Shown here one piece after another: positions 20,769-30,303 of a stretch of DNA of 64,000 bases (position 1 is its first letter; each line of letters begins with the position of its first letter). Made by a program: the position numbers and the translations under genes. Source of the stretch: CAZDKK01 sp964506245 (GTDB lineage Bacteria; Eisenbacteria; RBG-16-71-46; CAIMUX01; WJJG01); assembly GCA_964506245.1 (NCBI GenBank), contig CAZDKK010000005.1, forward strand, positions 1-64,000, written 5' to 3'. The notes under the pieces were generated by a model, which saw nothing but the letters and a program-made list of their open reading frames with translations, searched no databases and had not been told where the DNA came from.

Positions 20769-23423
20769 ATGCGTGGGAGAGCGAGCGCGGGGGGGCTGTG
20801 CCAGCCCGGGGCGAGATGGTCAAGGTGGCTTGCGGTCACGGTCGGGGTGCTGCTCGGGGGGGCGTGGCTCTGGCCCGCCGCGGCCATCTTCGCGGGGTTC
20901 GGGCCTGAAGAAGGGGCGGGAGGCGCCTCCGCGGCGAACGGGAGCGTGGCCGAACGGCCAGCCATCCGGGCCCTGCCCATCGACGGCGGGGCCCGCATCC
21001 GGGTCGACGGTCGCCTGGATGACGATGTCTGGAGGCGCGCCCAGAGTGGCTACGGCTTCCGCGAGTGGGACCCGGAGCGCGGCGGCGCGGTGACGGAGCA
21101 GACCGTTTTCAAGGTGGCCTACGATCACGACGCCCTCTACTTCGCGGTGGCCTGCCTGGAGGAAGACGCGTCGCGGATCGCCAAGTGCTTGAGCCGCCGG
21201 GATCAGATGAGCAACACCGACAACGTGTCCATCTTCATCGACCCCTATCACGACCTCTCGACCGGCTACAACTTCCGCGTCAATCCCCTCGGTGTGCAGG
21301 ACGACAGCTACGTCTACAACGACGGCAACACGGACTCCGATTGGGACGCTGTCTGGGAGGCTGAGACCTCTCAGGACGAGGATGGCTGGTACGCGGAGAT
21401 GCGCATCCCCTTTTCGTCCATCCGCTATCGCGCCGAGACGCCGACCTGGGGCTTGCAGGTCTACCGCTACATGCACACTCGCGGCGAGGACACCGCCTGG
21501 GTCGTCTGGGACCGCCAGACGCCCGGCTTCGTCAGTCGCTTCGGGGTTCTGGAAGGCATGGTGGACATTCCCGCCCCGCGCCAGCTCGAGCTGCTGCCCT
21601 ACACGGTCCAGCGAGCGACCGACCCTGCTGTGACGGGTCCCGAGGAAGTGGACCGCTTCCAGAACTTCGGCCTGGACCTCAAGTATGGTGTGACGGCAGA
21701 CATGACGCTGAACGCCACCTTCCAACCCGACTTCGGACAGGTCGAGGCCGATCCGGCCCAACTCAACCTCTCGCCCTACGAGACCTTCTACCAGGAGAAG
21801 CGCCCCTTCTTCGTCGAGGGCAGCCGCTTCTTCTCGCATCCGAACTTCAACATGTTCTACTCACGCCGCATCGGCACCGGTGACGAGAACGCGCGCATCC
21901 GGTACGCGGCCAAGCTGACCGGAAAGACCGCCGGGGGTGTCTCGGTGGGGGCGCTGGTGGCCGGGACCGACGTCACGCAGGAGGGTCAGACGCACAACTT
22001 CCTCAAGCAGGGCAACTGCGCCGCCCACTACGCGATTGGCCGCTTCGGCAAGGAATTCAACGACGGCAATCAGAAGGTGAACGTGATGCAGACGGCCGTG
22101 TTCCGGGACGCGTCGCGGGACGAGTGCGGCGACCGCGGATCGCGCGAGGCCTACACGACGGGCGCCGACTTCCAGCTCTACTTTCACGATCGGAAGTGGG
22201 GAGTCGACGGCTCCTGGGTCGGCTCGGTCATTGATCCGGAGCCGCTGGCGGCGGACCCGAGCTACAGGCCGGAGAAGTCCTTCGGCACGGGTGGCTCCGT
22301 GAACGTCTCGAAGCGCGGCGGTCGGATCCGCGCCGAGGCCTGGGGATCGTGGGAGACCGGCGGACTGGATCTCAACGATCTGGGTTTCCTCAGTGCGCCG
22401 GACGAGATCTCCACGGGGATGTGGGTGGGCTACACCTACGAACCGCGCGGGGACAGCACGCTGTTCCAGCAGGGGAATCTCAACCTCAATCTCAACGGGG
22501 AGTACCTCTACGAGCCGCGGACTGGCTACGACCTCCACTCCGGGGCTCCGGTCTGGAGCTACGATCGCTGGCACCGGGGGGTCAGCACCAGCAACATCAA
22601 CGGCTGGTTCCAGTTCCGCAACTACTGCGAGACCTGGTTCGGCCTGGCGGCGAATCCCGAGGGCAGCCAGCGCTGGGACACGCGCCGCTACGTGACCCTG
22701 ACCGACGGCAACCAGGCCGAGATCCCGGGTGGCGGCCCGCTCATCGACGAGCCCTGGACGTGGGGCGGGTGGCTGGGGGCCGGGACCGACTCGCGCAAGC
22801 CCATGGTCGCATCCATGGAGCTGAGTTACTACGACGACGAGGCTGACAATGTCGCGTACTACATCGCTCCGAGCCTGCGCTGGAACCAATCCAGCGCCGT
22901 CTACCACCGCCTCAGCTTCGTGTTCCAGGATCGCATCGACGATACGCAGCACCTCGCCAACTACGAGAGCCCGGGCAGGGGCATCGGCGGGGTCAGCTAC
23001 GTCTACGGCGACCTGCACCAGCAGATATTCTCCATGACGCTGCGCACGAACCTGCTCTTCAGCCGCCGGACCTCGCTCGAGGTCTACGCGCAGCCCTACA
23101 TCACCGTGGGCGAGTACCGCCGGGCCCGGGAACTGGTGCGGCCCGACACCTACGACCTGCGGCCGTACGAGGCGGAGGGCTTCGCCGTCGCCGACTACGA
23201 CTTCAGCTACGCGGCCGCCAACCTGAACGCGGTCTTCCGTTGGGAGTACCGCCCGGGCAGCACGCTCTATCTGGTCTGGACCCACAGCCGCTCGACCTAC
23301 GATGAACGCGGATACCACGAGCTGGGGGAAGGCTTCGACGGCGGCCTCGAGCCCGGAGCGCTCTTCGACAACGAGGCCGAGAACGTCTTCCTCGTGAAGG
23401 TCAGCTACTGGCTGCCGATCTAG
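20769..23423 (+). CDS. DUF5916-domain outer-membrane protein with CBM9-like N-terminal domain
   Basis: 884 residues. The ATG at 20769 has GTGGAGG upstream; longer upstream frames lack a ribosome site. A signal peptide covers about residues 20-42. Residues about 65-230 form a CBM9-like beta-sandwich (IRVDGRLDDDVWRRA, FKVAYDHDALYFAVAC, WYAEMRIPFSSIRY). The rest matches DUF5916: TLNATFQPDFGQVEADPAQL and YETFYQEKRPFFVEGSRFF, then alternating aromatic strands of a probable outer-membrane barrel ending in VFLVKVSYWLPI with a terminal hydrophobic residue. These proteins are thought to act at the cell surface, perhaps in carbohydrate handling; the role is unproven. The 3' end overlaps the convergent phosphatidyltransferase gene by four bases. 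Confidence 0.88.
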   Translation: MRGRASAGGLCQPGARWSRWLAVTVGVLLGGAWLWPAAAIFAGFGPEEGAGGASAANGSVAERPAIRALPIDGGARIRVDGRLDDDVWRRAQSGYGFREWDPERGGAVTEQTVFKVAYDHDALYFAVACLEEDASRIAKCLSRRDQMSNTDNVSIFIDPYHDLSTGYNFRVNPLGVQDDSYVYNDGNTDSDWDAVWEAETSQDEDGWYAEMRIPFSSIRYRAETPTWGLQVYRYMHTRGEDTAWVVWDRQTPGFVSRFGVLEGMVDIPAPRQLELLPYTVQRATDPAVTGPEEVDRFQNFGLDLKYGVTADMTLNATFQPDFGQVEADPAQLNLSPYETFYQEKRPFFVEGSRFFSHPNFNMFYSRRIGTGDENARIRYAAKLTGKTAGGVSVGALVAGTDVTQEGQTHNFLKQGNCAAHYAIGRFGKEFNDGNQKVNVMQTAVFRDASRDECGDRGSREAYTTGADFQLYFHDRKWGVDGSWVGSVIDPEPLAADPSYRPEKSFGTGGSVNVSKRGGRIRAEAWGSWETGGLDLNDLGFLSAPDEISTGMWVGYTYEPRGDSTLFQQGNLNLNLNGEYLYEPRTGYDLHSGAPVWSYDRWHRGVSTSNINGWFQFRNYCETWFGLAANPEGSQRWDTRRYVTLTDGNQAEIPGGGPLIDEPWTWGGWLGAGTDSRKPMVASMELSYYDDEADNVAYYIAPSLRWNQSSAVYHRLSFVFQDRIDDTQHLANYESPGRGIGGVSYVYGDLHQQIFSMTLRTNLLFSRRTSLEVYAQPYITVGEYRRARELVRPDTYDLRPYEAEGFAVADYDFSYAAANLNAVFRWEYRPGSTLYLVWTHSRSTYDERGYHELGEGFDGGLEPGALFDNEAENVFLVKVSYWLPI

Positions 23424-24118
23424 GCGCCGGGCTCCTTGACCACGTTGGCCGGCTCCAGCCGGGCCAGATGACGTAGGTTGCGGATGGTGCGGCGCAGGAG
23501 CATGCCCGTCATGGTGAGCGCGGTCAGCACGCCCGCGATGTCGAAGACGGTCGCATCGACGCCGAACGCCCGAAAGGGGATCGGTCCCGACAGCAGGGCC
23601 ACGGTGTTCAAGAGGATCAACAGGATGCGCACCTCGGTGGGGCCCACGATGCCGTAGCCCAGGCGGAACTGCTGCACGACCAGGGTCTCGAGATAGACGT
23701 TGATCGAGAGCACGAGGTAGCCGATCACGATCGCCAGCCCCACGGCGAGCAGCATGAAGGGCGACAGACCGAGCCCCAGGCCGATTGCCACCGTGGCCAC
23801 CGCGTCGCCCAGGTGATCGACGTAGAAGCCGTAGCGCGGCCGCTCGATGTGCCGCACACGGGCCAGGGTGCCGTCCAGGCTATCCCCCAACCAGTGCAGC
23901 ATCAGGCCGGCGCTCGCCCCCCAGAGCCAGGCGGGATTGCGCACCGACAGGGCATAGGCCACCCCGATCCAGGCCGCGGAAAGCAGGCCGAGCACCGAGC
24001 AATAGTCGGGCATGATCCAGCGCGGGAGGCGCCCGGCGATCCAGATCAGCACGCGTTTCTCGGGCTGCGCTAGCGGAGACTTCGTCCAGCGGCGAACCTT
24101 CGCGGTGGTCTCGTTCAT
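23420..24118 (-). CDS. CDP-alcohol phosphatidyltransferase family protein
   Basis: 232 residues, an integral membrane enzyme with about six transmembrane segments. The CDP-alcohol phosphotransferase signature D-x2-DG-x2-AR-x8-G-x3-D-x3-D is complete in the segment starting DSLDGTLARV. The family moves a phospho-alcohol from a CDP carrier to an alcohol in phospholipid or polar head-group synthesis; the acceptor is unknown. The start at MNETTAK is chosen because it precedes the first conserved residues; the frame continues 45 codons upstream into a Pro/Arg-rich stretch. It is the last gene of the presumed minus-strand operon that begins with pgsB, 46 bases after the preceding gene. Confidence 0.88.
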   Translation of the reverse strand: MNETTAKVRRWTKSPLAQPEKRVLIWIAGRLPRWIMPDYCSVLGLLSAAWIGVAYALSVRNPAWLWGASAGLMLHWLGDSLDGTLARVRHIERPRYGFYVDHLGDAVATVAIGLGLGLSPFMLLAVGLAIVIGYLVLSINVYLETLVVQQFRLGYGIVGPTEVRILLILLNTVALLSGPIPFRAFGVDATVFDIAGVLTALTMTGMLLRRTIRNLRHLARLEPANVVKEPGA

Positions 24119-24164
24119 GAAGCCAGGGTGGGCGGCTGCCGCGGGGATGTCAAGACCAAGGGGG

Positions 24165-25421
24165 CTACTGGCTGCCGATAGCCGCGCCCGGTGAGGCGGG
24201 GGCGGGTGGCAGCCCCAGCACGGCCGCCGCCGCGGCCGTGACGGCGGGGGCATCCACGGTGTCGACCCCCGCCGGCGTGGCAGACCACGCTGCCGGGAAG
24301 GCGCGCTCGGCCCCGGTCCCGGACATCAGCAGCAGGCCGCCGGCTGCGGTGTTCGGGACCGAAACGATCACAATATCCGCGCTCGCGGGCGCAGCGCGCA
24401 CGAGCTTGCCCAGCGCGCGGTCGAATGCGTCGTAGAGCTCGTCTGAAACCTGGGGGGCGTCCCCCGCGGTCAGGAGCAGCGCGGCGCATTGGATCCCTCG
24501 CGCGCGCAGCCGCTCGGCGCAGACGTCGCCTGCGAGGTCCCAGAACCAGGCCCGTGCACGCGCGGCCTGATCCGGGCTCGGATCTCCCCGCTGCCTGGAA
24601 CGCGTGATCCGCTCCGCGATCACGCGCCGCAGCGTCGAGAGGCGCGCGCCGTTGCGCGCCGCATCGAGCAGTGCGCCGACGCTTGCGCCGCGGGCCTGGT
24701 CACGCTCCGCGGCCAGGGCCGCGCCGCGGGGTGTCGTGCTGCGGGGCATCGTGGCGCGGTCGAGGGACGCCAGGAAAGCCATGCCGGCGGGGTACCCGCG
24801 CCCCTCGGGCGCGCACGAGCCGGCCAGGACAAAGGCATCCGGCCCCGCCCCGTCGAGCACGATATGCCACACCTCGCAGGGATGGTGGCGCGCCGAGGGG
24901 CGCACATAGGCGCGCCGGCCCGACCCCTGCCCGCTTCGCGCCAGATGCGGCAGGCGCCCGCTGGCGAGCACCGGGTCGACGCGTTCCCAGGTCGCACCCT
25001 CGATGCCGATGAGCAAGGCCCGCGCGCCCGCTGCAGGCTGACCCGGCGCGGGCAGGAGGAACGCGGCCAGCGCGATCGCCGCCGCGGCGAGGGGCACCGC
25101 CCGCGGGAGCGACCGCGCCTGCGCTGACCGCACCAGAGCAATCATGAGTCCGCCGGTCGCGAGCGGCACTGCCCACAGCCAGAGAGGATCGCCGGACCTG
25201 GAGGCGATGTACAACCAGAAGACGGGCGCCAACAGCGCCACGAGCACCCCGACCGGACGGCGCAGGCGAGAGATGAGCAGGATGAACGCCGACGGGACCA
25301 CGGCGAGCAGCAGCACGGCCGCCGGCAGGTCGTCGAGCGCGAAGGGTCGCGCCAGGCGCACACCCGCCACCGATGCTGCGCAGCTCAGCGCGAGGAGCGT
25401 GAGCCACGCCGGCCGGCTCAC
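24165..25421 (-). CDS. Membrane protein with degenerate alkaline-phosphatase-like domain
   Basis: 418 residues starting at a GTG that overlaps the aldolase stop by four bases (GTGA). About five transmembrane segments fill residues 5-125. The rest resembles the type I phosphodiesterase/alkaline phosphatase fold (ALLIGIEGATWERVDPVLASGRLPHLARS, here split for length; later IVIVSVPNTAAGG). The usual nucleophile Thr/Ser motif (TSPA-like) after the first strand is not visible, nor are the metal-binding His pairs. The domain is therefore probably catalytically inactive or a distant variant. Its place next to a CDP-alcohol phosphatidyltransferase suggests a role in envelope phospho-conjugates. Function is not assigned. 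Confidence 0.7.
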   Translation of the reverse strand: MSRPAWLTLLALSCAASVAGVRLARPFALDDLPAAVLLLAVVPSAFILLISRLRRPVGVLVALLAPVFWLYIASRSGDPLWLWAVPLATGGLMIALVRSAQARSLPRAVPLAAAAIALAAFLLPAPGQPAAGARALLIGIEGATWERVDPVLASGRLPHLARSGQGSGRRAYVRPSARHHPCEVWHIVLDGAGPDAFVLAGSCAPEGRGYPAGMAFLASLDRATMPRSTTPRGAALAAERDQARGASVGALLDAARNGARLSTLRRVIAERITRSRQRGDPSPDQAARARAWFWDLAGDVCAERLRARGIQCAALLLTAGDAPQVSDELYDAFDRALGKLVRAAPASADIVIVSVPNTAAGGLLLMSGTGAERAFPAAWSATPAGVDTVDAPAVTAAAAAVLGLPPAPASPGAAIGSQ

Positions 25422-26071
25422 GTCCGACCGCTGCGCCGTCCGTAGGTCTTGAACGCCGCCCGTATCCGCTCCATCTCCTCCGCCGGGAGGATCACCGGTC
25501 GTCCGATCGACCGGGCCTGGTAGTACAAGCGCGCCACGAACTCGATCTCCTCGGCGCAGGCAAAGGCCGCCGCCAGGGTGGCCCCCACGAGGACCGGTCC
25601 GTGGTTCTGGAGCAGCACAGCACTGAAGCTCCCGATCGCCTCAGCGGTGACCCGTGCCAGCTCCTCGGTTCCGAAGGTCGCGTAGGGGACGACCGGCACC
25701 CGGTCCCCGGCGTACGCCACCATCGGGTGCACCGCCGGGATCTCTTCGTTCAGGCAGGCGAAGGTCGTCGCATAGACAGAGTGGGTGTGAAGGATCGCGC
25801 CGATGTCGCTGCGCGCCCCGTAGAGCGCGCGATGGAGCTGGATCTCGCACGACGGCTCGCGATCGCCCGACACCACCTGCCCCCGCCCGTCGACGACCAC
25901 GATGTCCTCGGGACGGAGCCGGTCGTACTCGACACCGCTCGGGCTGATCGCGACCAGCCCCTTTTCGCGGTGGACGACGCTCAGGTTCCCGCCCGTGCCG
26001 ACCGTCAGACCGGCCTGCAAGAGCCTGACGCCGTAGTGAACGATCTCGTTGCGCTCGACCTCGAGCAACAT
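25418..26071 (-). CDS. Class II aldolase/adducin family protein (L-fuculose-phosphate aldolase-like)
   Basis: 217 residues. Members are zinc-dependent aldolases or decarboxylases acting on sugar phosphates, of the FucA/AraD type. The conserved pieces are VGTGGNLSVVHREKGLVAISPSG, the zinc-ligand pair in ILHTHSVYATTFA, and LLQNHGPVLVG with a third His. The glutamate in SCEIQLHRALY is also as expected. ATG 26071 begins the conserved region; the frame extends 33 codons upstream into non-conserved sequence that runs into the end of the preceding gene. Substrate cannot be told from sequence. It is the seventh gene of the presumed pgs operon and is coupled to the next gene by a GTGA overlap. Confidence 0.88.
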   Translation of the reverse strand: MLLEVERNEIVHYGVRLLQAGLTVGTGGNLSVVHREKGLVAISPSGVEYDRLRPEDIVVVDGRGQVVSGDREPSCEIQLHRALYGARSDIGAILHTHSVYATTFACLNEEIPAVHPMVAYAGDRVPVVPYATFGTEELARVTAEAIGSFSAVLLQNHGPVLVGATLAAAFACAEEIEFVARLYYQARSIGRPVILPAEEMERIRAAFKTYGRRSGRT

Positions 26072-26105
26072 GGGCGCGGTCCTCCGCCCGGCCGGTGCGC
26101 CCCGC

Positions 26106-28595
26106 TTACTCCGCGTTGCGCGCCACGCGGAACCCGGTCGTGTAGTCCGGCGATCCCGGCCACATGGCATCGCGCGATGCGCTGCGGCAGTCGCGGGAGT
26201 AGTAGTACCAGCACCCGCCGCGCCGCACGCGCTGCTGCCAGACCTCCCCGTCGGGGCCGAGCGGATCGCTCACGGGCTCGGTCGGGTACTGGCCGTACCG
26301 GTCCCAGCACCACTCCCAGACGTTGCCGTGCATGTCATACAGCCCCAGGGTGTTGGCTGCCTTGACGCCGCTGTCCTGCGTGCGCGGACCGGTGCCGCGG
26401 TCGGCGTTGCCGCAGTACCAGCCGATCGCATCCAGCACGGCGTCGGCCTCGCAGAACTGCTGGGTCAGCTCGCCGTTGGCCAGCGCGGTCGTGGCCCCGG
26501 CCCGGCAGGCGTACTCCCACTCCGCCTCCGTGGGCAGGCGATAGCCGTTGGCCTGGGTGTCCCACGTGACGACCGCCGCGAGGATGTGGTTCTCGGCGTC
26601 GTAGACCTGACCCGTGATCGTGTAGGCCGGGGTGAGACCGTCGTGGACGGAGAGCAGGTTGCAGCACTCGACCGCGTCGTACCAGGTGACCTGCTCGACG
26701 GGGCGGAACCCGCCTGTGAAGTAGGCCGGGTGGCGTCCGGTCAGCTCGCCGTAGAGCGCCTGGCCGACCTCGATGTCGGCGATGTAGAAGTCGTGGGTCA
26801 GTGTGACCGCATGGGCAGTCTCGTCGGGGTCGCGACCTCGCTCCGCCGCGGGGCTGCCCATGGTGAAGGTCGCGCCGGCGCCCACGTCGACAAGGACCAT
26901 CTCGAAGCCGAAGGGGTCCGGCGGCATCTTGGGGCCGCTCAGCACCGCGGTCACGATCTCGGGCCCGTGGCCGTCGTCGAAGACGAACTGATACTCGTGG
27001 GATCCGAGACCGAGCGTGGTGCGGTAGACGAAGGTGGCCCCGGCCACGTAGTCCGGCTGCGACGCGGCGGGCTCCAGGTCGTGCGCTTCACCGTCGATCC
27101 GCACCTCGGCCACGGTGGGGGCATCGCCCTCGGCATCCTGGTAGACGACCGAGTACGTGAACTCCTGTGCAACCCCGCCGCTGTCGGGCGAAACGGTCGC
27201 CCCGGAGAGCGACGGCGTGGTCATGACGGCCACCGCCATGTTCGAGAGGCCCGAGATGTTCTGGGCCTCGTCCTGGCTCTTGAGCGCGAAGTAGTAGGTG
27301 TGACCGGCGGTCAGGCCCGTGACCGCGCAGAGCTGCGCCGTCCCGGCTGAACGGGGCATCGGGCGCGCGATGATCTCCTGCGCCTGCTCCCAGGTGGCCG
27401 CGGTGATCTCCTGCTCGGCCATGCGCAGGTGGTACAGCTCAGCGGTCCCGCTCGAACCGTCGTCGCCCGGGGCGGTCCAGCCGAGATCCAACGCCGTCAC
27501 GTCCCTCAGTCGCGCGTGCAGATCCGCGACGGCCGCAGGAGCCGTCTCGTCTGGCGGGGTGGGCGCACCCAAGTAGACCAGCAGCCCCTCCTCCGCGTCG
27601 GCCACGCAGACGATGTTCTTCGGGCTCACCGCGACGTCCACCGCCTGCAGCGATGGGTTATTGCCCAGGAAGGCGGGGTGGAACGGATCGCGGACGTCGA
27701 CGATGTTGAGCCCGCCATCCTCGGCGGCCACGAAGGCCCGGCCGTCCCAGACGCTGATCGCGACCGCCTCGCCGTTCAGCGCCAGCGTCGCTACCAACGT
27801 GAGTCGGTGCTGTGCGTCGATCGCCATCACCTGCAGCCCGGCCTCCCCGTCGGCCACGAAGGCATAACCCTCATCCACGTCCACATCGTAGGCGTAACCC
27901 GGCGTGTCGCAGTTGTCGATGACCGTGAGACCGCCGGTGCGGACGTTGGTCACGTCGATGACGGTCAATCCCATGCCCCCGTCCGCCACGTAGCCGTAGC
28001 CGTCCACCACGTCGAGGGCCTGGGTGAAGCCGTACGTGCTCACGAAGACGCGGTAGTCGAGCGCACCGGGCAGCTCCGGCATCGAGAAGAAGACGCGCAC
28101 GCCCTTCCAGCTGTCGGCCAGGTAGACCGTGTAGGGTTCACCCACCACCTCGGCCGGAACCACGCACAGACCCTTGCCGTCGACGGCCGTGGTCCCCTGA
28201 TGGAAGCTGAAGACGTTCGTCGGGTCGGTGACGTCATAGGTCGGAATGCCCTCGACGCCCTCGACGATGTGGGCGATGTCGCGCACGTTGCCGGCGGCAT
28301 CGTAGGTGCGCGCCACGCGGATGGCATCGGCGCGGCGCGGGGTGTCGAAGGAACCGACCAGCTCCGGGTGGGCCGGATCGGAGATGTCGAACACCTGGAG
28401 CCCGGCCTCGCCGGCCGCGACGTAGGCGTAGTCGCCGAAGATGTCGACCGCGGCGGCGGCAGCCTGCAGCGGCGCGGTGCCGGAGCGACCGTAGGGGCTC
28501 TCGGGCGGCTCGTAGAGATCCTGCTCGCCGCAGCCGAGCCATCCCGACAGTCCCAGGATCATCAGCGCCATGGAAAGGGTCTTGCGGCTGTTCAC
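26106..28595 (-). CDS. Lipoprotein with LVIVD propeller, FN3 domain and SUMF1-type domain
   Basis: 829 residues from a GTG with AAGGAGGAGG upstream. Residues 8-22 form a lipoprotein signal with C22 in GWLGC. Residues about 60-345 hold repeated VDIFGDYAYVAAGEAGLQVFDI-like blades, here typical LVIVD repeats. About 345-460 is a fibronectin type III domain, and 460-550 an Ig-like region. Residues about 555-829 form a formylglycine-generating-enzyme/SUMF1 fold (GATFTMGS, YRLPTEAEWEYACRAG, LYDMHGNVWEWCWDRYG, RRGGCWYY, GFRVAR). In this fold most bacterial members are not sulfatase activators but binding or oxygenase relatives. It probably sits on the outer membrane. The fusion is unusual. The gap to the preceding barrel gene is 27 bases. 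Confidence 0.88.
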   Translation of the reverse strand: MNSRKTLSMALMILGLSGWLGCGEQDLYEPPESPYGRSGTAPLQAAAAAVDIFGDYAYVAAGEAGLQVFDISDPAHPELVGSFDTPRRADAIRVARTYDAAGNVRDIAHIVEGVEGIPTYDVTDPTNVFSFHQGTTAVDGKGLCVVPAEVVGEPYTVYLADSWKGVRVFFSMPELPGALDYRVFVSTYGFTQALDVVDGYGYVADGGMGLTVIDVTNVRTGGLTVIDNCDTPGYAYDVDVDEGYAFVADGEAGLQVMAIDAQHRLTLVATLALNGEAVAISVWDGRAFVAAEDGGLNIVDVRDPFHPAFLGNNPSLQAVDVAVSPKNIVCVADAEEGLLVYLGAPTPPDETAPAAVADLHARLRDVTALDLGWTAPGDDGSSGTAELYHLRMAEQEITAATWEQAQEIIARPMPRSAGTAQLCAVTGLTAGHTYYFALKSQDEAQNISGLSNMAVAVMTTPSLSGATVSPDSGGVAQEFTYSVVYQDAEGDAPTVAEVRIDGEAHDLEPAASQPDYVAGATFVYRTTLGLGSHEYQFVFDDGHGPEIVTAVLSGPKMPPDPFGFEMVLVDVGAGATFTMGSPAAERGRDPDETAHAVTLTHDFYIADIEVGQALYGELTGRHPAYFTGGFRPVEQVTWYDAVECCNLLSVHDGLTPAYTITGQVYDAENHILAAVVTWDTQANGYRLPTEAEWEYACRAGATTALANGELTQQFCEADAVLDAIGWYCGNADRGTGPRTQDSGVKAANTLGLYDMHGNVWEWCWDRYGQYPTEPVSDPLGPDGEVWQQRVRRGGCWYYYSRDCRSASRDAMWPGSPDYTTGFRVARNAE

Positions 28596-28622
28596 GAGCC
28601 TCCTCCTTGCGATCCCCTCGAG

Positions 28623-30296
28623 CTACCAGGGCAAGGGCCACGTGGACTGCAGCCACACGCGGGTCCCGGTATAGTCCTTCTCCTCCGACGGGTCGTCCTC
28701 GCCGATGACGCCCGCGGGGCTGTCGGCGGTCTTGCGGGTGTAGCGAATACCGGCCTCCAACACGGCCGCGGTCCAGAGCGATTTCGAGGTCCACACCAAC
28801 CGCGGCTGGAACTGCTCATCGAGCCGGCCCACGTGCAGCGGGTCCGTGTCGAGCGGCTTCTTGCTGGTGAAATGCTGCCGGTTGTAGTCGTACTGGAAGT
28901 AGATGTTGGACGTGGCGATCTTCACCAGTCCCGCGTCGAGCCAGCTCGCCAGTCGCTTGGCCATGCTCGGGATCACCGCCCAGCCCGTCCCGAGCGGGCC
29001 CGGCCGGTAGGGCCTGGTCTTGGGCCGGTAGGTGAGGCGGAAGCGGTAGCCGTCCGTCTCGTAAGACCCGTCGCCATCGTTGTCGGTCGTCGCGATCGTC
29101 TCGCCCACGGTGTCGACCCCGCGGGCCTCGACGTTCTGGTAGAAGTAGCGCAGGCGGAAGGCAAACCGGCCGTAGCGCGCCTCCGGCTCGATGCCGCCGT
29201 TCCACTCCCACAGGTCGTTTTCCAGAAAGCGCTGGTTGTAGAAACGCAGCACGCGCCCGCCCAGGAAGGACACCCTCAGCCAGCGGGTGGCCCTGTAGAA
29301 GTAGAGCGCGTCGAATGCATTGCGCGTGATGGTGAAGTGGTAGTAGTCATAGGGGGTGGTTGTCCGAGACAGGAATGGCTCACGGTCTCCCAGCTCCTTG
29401 ATGTAGCTGTCGGGCGCGTAGGTGTAGCCGGCTTCCACGAAATCCGTGGCGCGGACGTTGTGGCGCAGTCGCACCTGGATCTCGTAGTTGTTCTTGATCG
29501 TGTTCTCCACGTAGTCCCAGCGCTCGTACCGCCCGCGCAGGGTCGCGTCGCGGCCGGAGAAGAGCGGGCGGCTGACAGCGGCCTGGATCTGGGTGTCGAC
29601 GATCATGTCCTCGTGATTCGTGATGGCGAAGCGCCAGGGCTCGGTGTTGTCCTGGAACAGCTTGAGGGTGGTGTCGGAGTAGCGGGCGATGTTGTCGTCG
29701 TAGATGATCCCCAGCGTCACGTCGCTGTCGAACTCCAGGCCCAGGAGGCCCCCGCCGGCCGGGCCGGATGCGCCGGCCGCCGCGGCTCCGCGCGGCGGGG
29801 CGGCCTCTCCGGAGTAGTAGAAGATCGCGTAGACCGGCGCGCCCAGACTGCTCGTGGCGGCGACCGAAACCTCGTGCAGGCCGGTGGGGATGGCGAGCGA
29901 GACCTTCTCGCCGGCGGTCAGGCCCCCGGGGCGCCCGTCGCCGTAGATCGTGACGGGCGAGAAGCGCGGTGAGACGACCCAACGCTGCTGCGCGAAGCCG
30001 GCGAGCCCGTCCAGGGTGACGGTCACGTCGACCGCCTCGGGCCCCCCCGGCGGAATGTGCGCGCGCACGTAAAAATCGAGCGTCCCCGGCCCCAAGATCC
30101 GCAGCGGGCAGGGCGTGTCAATCCGCAAGTAGTCCTTGAAGTCGCCGGTCTTGCCGATGGGCACCCGCTCGATCGCCTGCCCCTGGGGCGTGTCGTCGGG
30201 CGCGAGGGTGATGGCCCCCGCCGGCGCGGCCAGTACCAGCCAGGACCCCAGCGCCAGCAGGAGGCCAAGGAGCCGCAGGCTGCGGTTTCCTTCCAT
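28623..30296 (-). CDS. Outer-membrane beta-barrel protein with N-terminal beta-sandwich module
   Basis: 557 residues. GAGGAG lies a few bases ahead of the ATG. The signal peptide is about residues 1-28 (LLALGSWLVLAAPAGA). Residues about 40-170 form a beta-sandwich module (PLRILGPGTLDFYVR, later KVSLAIPTGLHEVSV) also present twice in the upstream neighbour. A short Ala/Gly linker follows. From about 190 to the end there are alternating aromatic/polar strands (IQAAVSRPLF, RYERWDYVENTIKNNYEIQVRL, FRLRYFYQNVEARG), as in porin-like barrels. I infer an outer-membrane channel with a periplasmic module. Its genomic position after pgsBCW suggests export or anchoring of a polymer. No named family was recognised. 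Confidence 0.75.
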   Translation of the reverse strand: MEGNRSLRLLGLLLALGSWLVLAAPAGAITLAPDDTPQGQAIERVPIGKTGDFKDYLRIDTPCPLRILGPGTLDFYVRAHIPPGGPEAVDVTVTLDGLAGFAQQRWVVSPRFSPVTIYGDGRPGGLTAGEKVSLAIPTGLHEVSVAATSSLGAPVYAIFYYSGEAAPPRGAAAAGASGPAGGGLLGLEFDSDVTLGIIYDDNIARYSDTTLKLFQDNTEPWRFAITNHEDMIVDTQIQAAVSRPLFSGRDATLRGRYERWDYVENTIKNNYEIQVRLRHNVRATDFVEAGYTYAPDSYIKELGDREPFLSRTTTPYDYYHFTITRNAFDALYFYRATRWLRVSFLGGRVLRFYNQRFLENDLWEWNGGIEPEARYGRFAFRLRYFYQNVEARGVDTVGETIATTDNDGDGSYETDGYRFRLTYRPKTRPYRPGPLGTGWAVIPSMAKRLASWLDAGLVKIATSNIYFQYDYNRQHFTSKKPLDTDPLHVGRLDEQFQPRLVWTSKSLWTAAVLEAGIRYTRKTADSPAGVIGEDDPSEEKDYTGTRVWLQSTWPLPW

Positions 30297-30303
30297 GGTC
30301 TCC

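Noticed and set aside
20306..20998. Upstream extension of the minus-strand FlgD protein
   Set aside because: The extension is Pro/Arg/Ser-rich and precedes a good signal peptide and ribosome site at 20305.
27429..29972. 847-codon plus-strand frame opposite the lipoprotein and barrel genes
   Set aside because: The low-complexity Val/Asp/Arg/Gly-rich product has no recognisable fold; the minus strand has good starts and domains.
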